A DNA stretch of 64,000 nucleotides from Trichomonas vaginalis G3 (lineage: Eukaryota > Parabasalia > Trichomonadida > Trichomonadidae), in contig NC_067206.1 of assembly GCF_026262505.1 (NCBI RefSeq), forward strand, positions 21,202,172 through 21,266,171, written 5' to 3'. Both the position numbers and the translations under genes were made by a program. Each line of letters starts with the position of its first letter. Position 1 is the first letter of the stretch. The notes beneath the pieces were generated by a model. That model had not been told where the DNA came from. It worked only from the letters and a program-made list of their open reading frames with translations, and ran no database searches. Of the stretch, positions 62,237 to 64,000 are shown one piece after another.

Positions 62237-64000
62237 TATCGATTAATATTGAGTTTTATTGGGATGGAAAACATACTGAAAAACCTGCAATATCAACACC
62301 TTTTTATATAATATTGAATAAATAAAAATTTGTTTTTATTTTCCAAAAAGATATATGATACATTTTTATTATACAGGTTAAAAACTGTCTAGCTTTTGCT
62401 TTTAGTGCTCGACCAGAGGCATACATTGAAAATACAATCCTCTCCATGGTTTTTGTGTAGGATCTGATCTTCTCAAAACGATGATATTGACTATTATTAT
62501 ATGAATTGAATGTATTTATGAATATTTCGAAATTTTAATATAAATAATTTATTAAAAATAAAAATTGAACGTAAGTACAAAAAATATAATTTGAAAGCAA
62601 ATTAAAAATTAACGATACGATAATTTGGAACTTTTACCTTTTGCCAATAAATATAAAAATAAAATTTTGGGAATTGGAACTTAAGAGTAGAGAGACCTTT
62701 GTTGATATGTATGAGGCTATGTATTTATGTGTAGATCTGAGTAAGCTTGGTTATCATATAGCGGTTTCTGATGAAATTGAGAACCTCGGAGACCCAAGAC
62801 CTTTGTTGATATGTATGAGGCTATGTATTTGTGCGTAGTCATTAAACCCATTCTTGCAAATTAGAATATTATTTTATTTGTTATATTGAGCTTTCTTCCT
62901 GATAATTTGCATATCTTCAAAATCATTAAAGTAAGTAAAATCAGTTGTTTTTTCGGTGATTAATCTTAATTCTTCGCATTATATTTCTTTTTTTTGAAAA
63001 ATCTTACTGTTTGGGGAAATTCTCTTTGCGAAATCTGTTGGCCTGAGGATTATCTGGTTGAATAAAAATATGTTCAATTCCCCTTTCGCATAATAATTAA
63101 TGAAATTGTGTTTTATTTTCGAGAGTGTGCAAAACGTTCCCACTTCTTGAGAGGTACGTTTTGCAAATTTTTTTCTTTCATACATAGAAGATTTTTGGAA
63201 GATGATTGATCTCTACATGATATTATATCATATTTCTACATTGAGTCCTTAACAATATTAAATTGCAGGGTTTTCAAATCAAAAAACTAACTTTCGCTCT
63301 TTCAGGTCAAATCAGCAAGGCTCTTCTATATAGGTGTTGGATATATTATCAAACTGAAATGAAACTTTCCAGAGATGTCCATAAAATTATTTTGCAAAAC
63401 ATCCCTCTCAAAAAGTGGGAACGTTTTTGCAATTTTTCTTTATTTTTTGTACCATTATCGGTCCATAGAGCGAAATGGGGACCAGGTATTGTGCTTAATG
63501 CACGTTTGAGTACATTTGTTGTATACTCTGCAGTTTTCTGAGAAAAAGATTATGAGTGATCTCGTTTTTTTTAAAGTCATTTTTTTCTTATCAAAAAAAA
63601 TTAAAATTACGTAAAACTATGACAAAATTACGTAATTCACAATTTTAATGCTGAAAAATAGGAATATAAGCTTATAATACTACAGGTAGATTGAGCATCG
63701 ATGCGCGCTAATGCCAACATGATTAATTTGAGTCGGTTTTATATATTATTGGAAATTAATCACAAATTGTCCATGAATATAAGTTATATTCTTCGATATT
63801 ATGAGTTAATGAAGGCTACAATATTTGTAATCATGATTGGCTAGTTAAAATCTATTAGAATAAAAGAAATTGTAATTTAATAATATTGAATTGACATTTT
63901 AAATAATTTGAGGTCTAATCCATTATGAGTATGGTTATTACAGGTCACTTATTATTATTCTTTGATATACAAAGAGTTAAAACGATTTGGTAATGAGATA
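62237..64000. other. Non-coding stretch to window end, segment H
   Basis: Copy of 6346-8108. It holds the 42-bp direct repeat (62693-62838) and the fold-back element (63128-63431). The window ends before the helical-repeat relic. Confidence 0.6.

Larger units (their letters stand above)
1..64000. repeat. Tandem array of ~8.78 kb units
   Basis: The same sequence recurs with a period of 8781-8783 bases, seen in the spacing of transposase starts (2038, 10819, 19602) and again from 49148 to 57931. Longer or shorter spacings are explained by a 489-bp insertion in units C and D and by gain or loss of 122-bp minisatellite copies. All units have the same orientation. Differences between units are otherwise rare single bases or homopolymer lengths, so the array is young or well homogenised. 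Neither array border lies in the window. Shared insertions and repeat-number differences argue against a simple assembly duplication, though copy number across the two gaps is unknown. Confidence 0.97.

Overview
The window is one tandem array. A unit of about 8.78 kb repeats head to tail from end to end, and both window edges fall inside a unit, so the array runs on in both directions. The DNA is very AT-rich, with no bacterial operon layout, no rRNA and no tRNA. The one intact gene per unit has a trichomonad-type initiator motif (TCACA) with its A 20 nt upstream of the ATG and a TAAA just after the stop. With the pogo-like transposase relic, this suggests a parabasalid protist such as Trichomonas or Tritrichomonas. 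That assignment is inference.

Each unit holds, in order: (1) a 2.4 kb DNA transposon with TGT...ACA ends and two ~450 bp, almost identical inverted arms closely flanking an intact 353-aa DDE transposase; (2) about 1.1 kb without a recognisable gene; (3) a broken pogo/Tigger-type transposase relic with CENP-B-like HTH and DDE_1 motifs; (4) about 1.9 kb of non-coding DNA with a 42-bp direct repeat and a 304-bp fold-back element; (5) a minus-strand gene relic of helical-repeat character; (6) a 1 kb block packed with strong hairpins, including a GC-rich 122-bp minisatellite; (7) a relic of a ubiquitin-specific protease; then the next transposon.

Transposase copies start at 2038, 10819, 19602, 28874, 37896 (cut by a gap), 39999, 49148 and 57931. 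All seven complete copies encode the same protein. I call the segments between transposons 0 (window start), A (3736-10097), B (12517-18879), C (21300-28152), D (30572-37174), E (38828-39276, partial), F (41697-48425), G (50846-57208) and H (59627-64000, partial).

Units differ in three informative ways. A 485-bp deletion derivative of the transposon sits at the same site in C and D only. The minisatellite has 3.4 copies in A, B, C and G, 1.4 in D and 6.4 in F. One base in the right transposon arm is A in F and G but G in the others. This fits amplification of a unit that already held the transposon, followed by local unit duplication and repeat slippage. Two 100-N gaps (1653-1752 and 38728-38827) break the array and probably hide about 5.4 and 6.8 kb if unit order is kept.

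The transposase is the only gene likely to work. Everything else in the unit is relic, repeat or structured non-coding DNA. The most unusual parts are the hairpin block, the long inverted arms around the transposase, and the amplification of a whole unit around an intact transposon.
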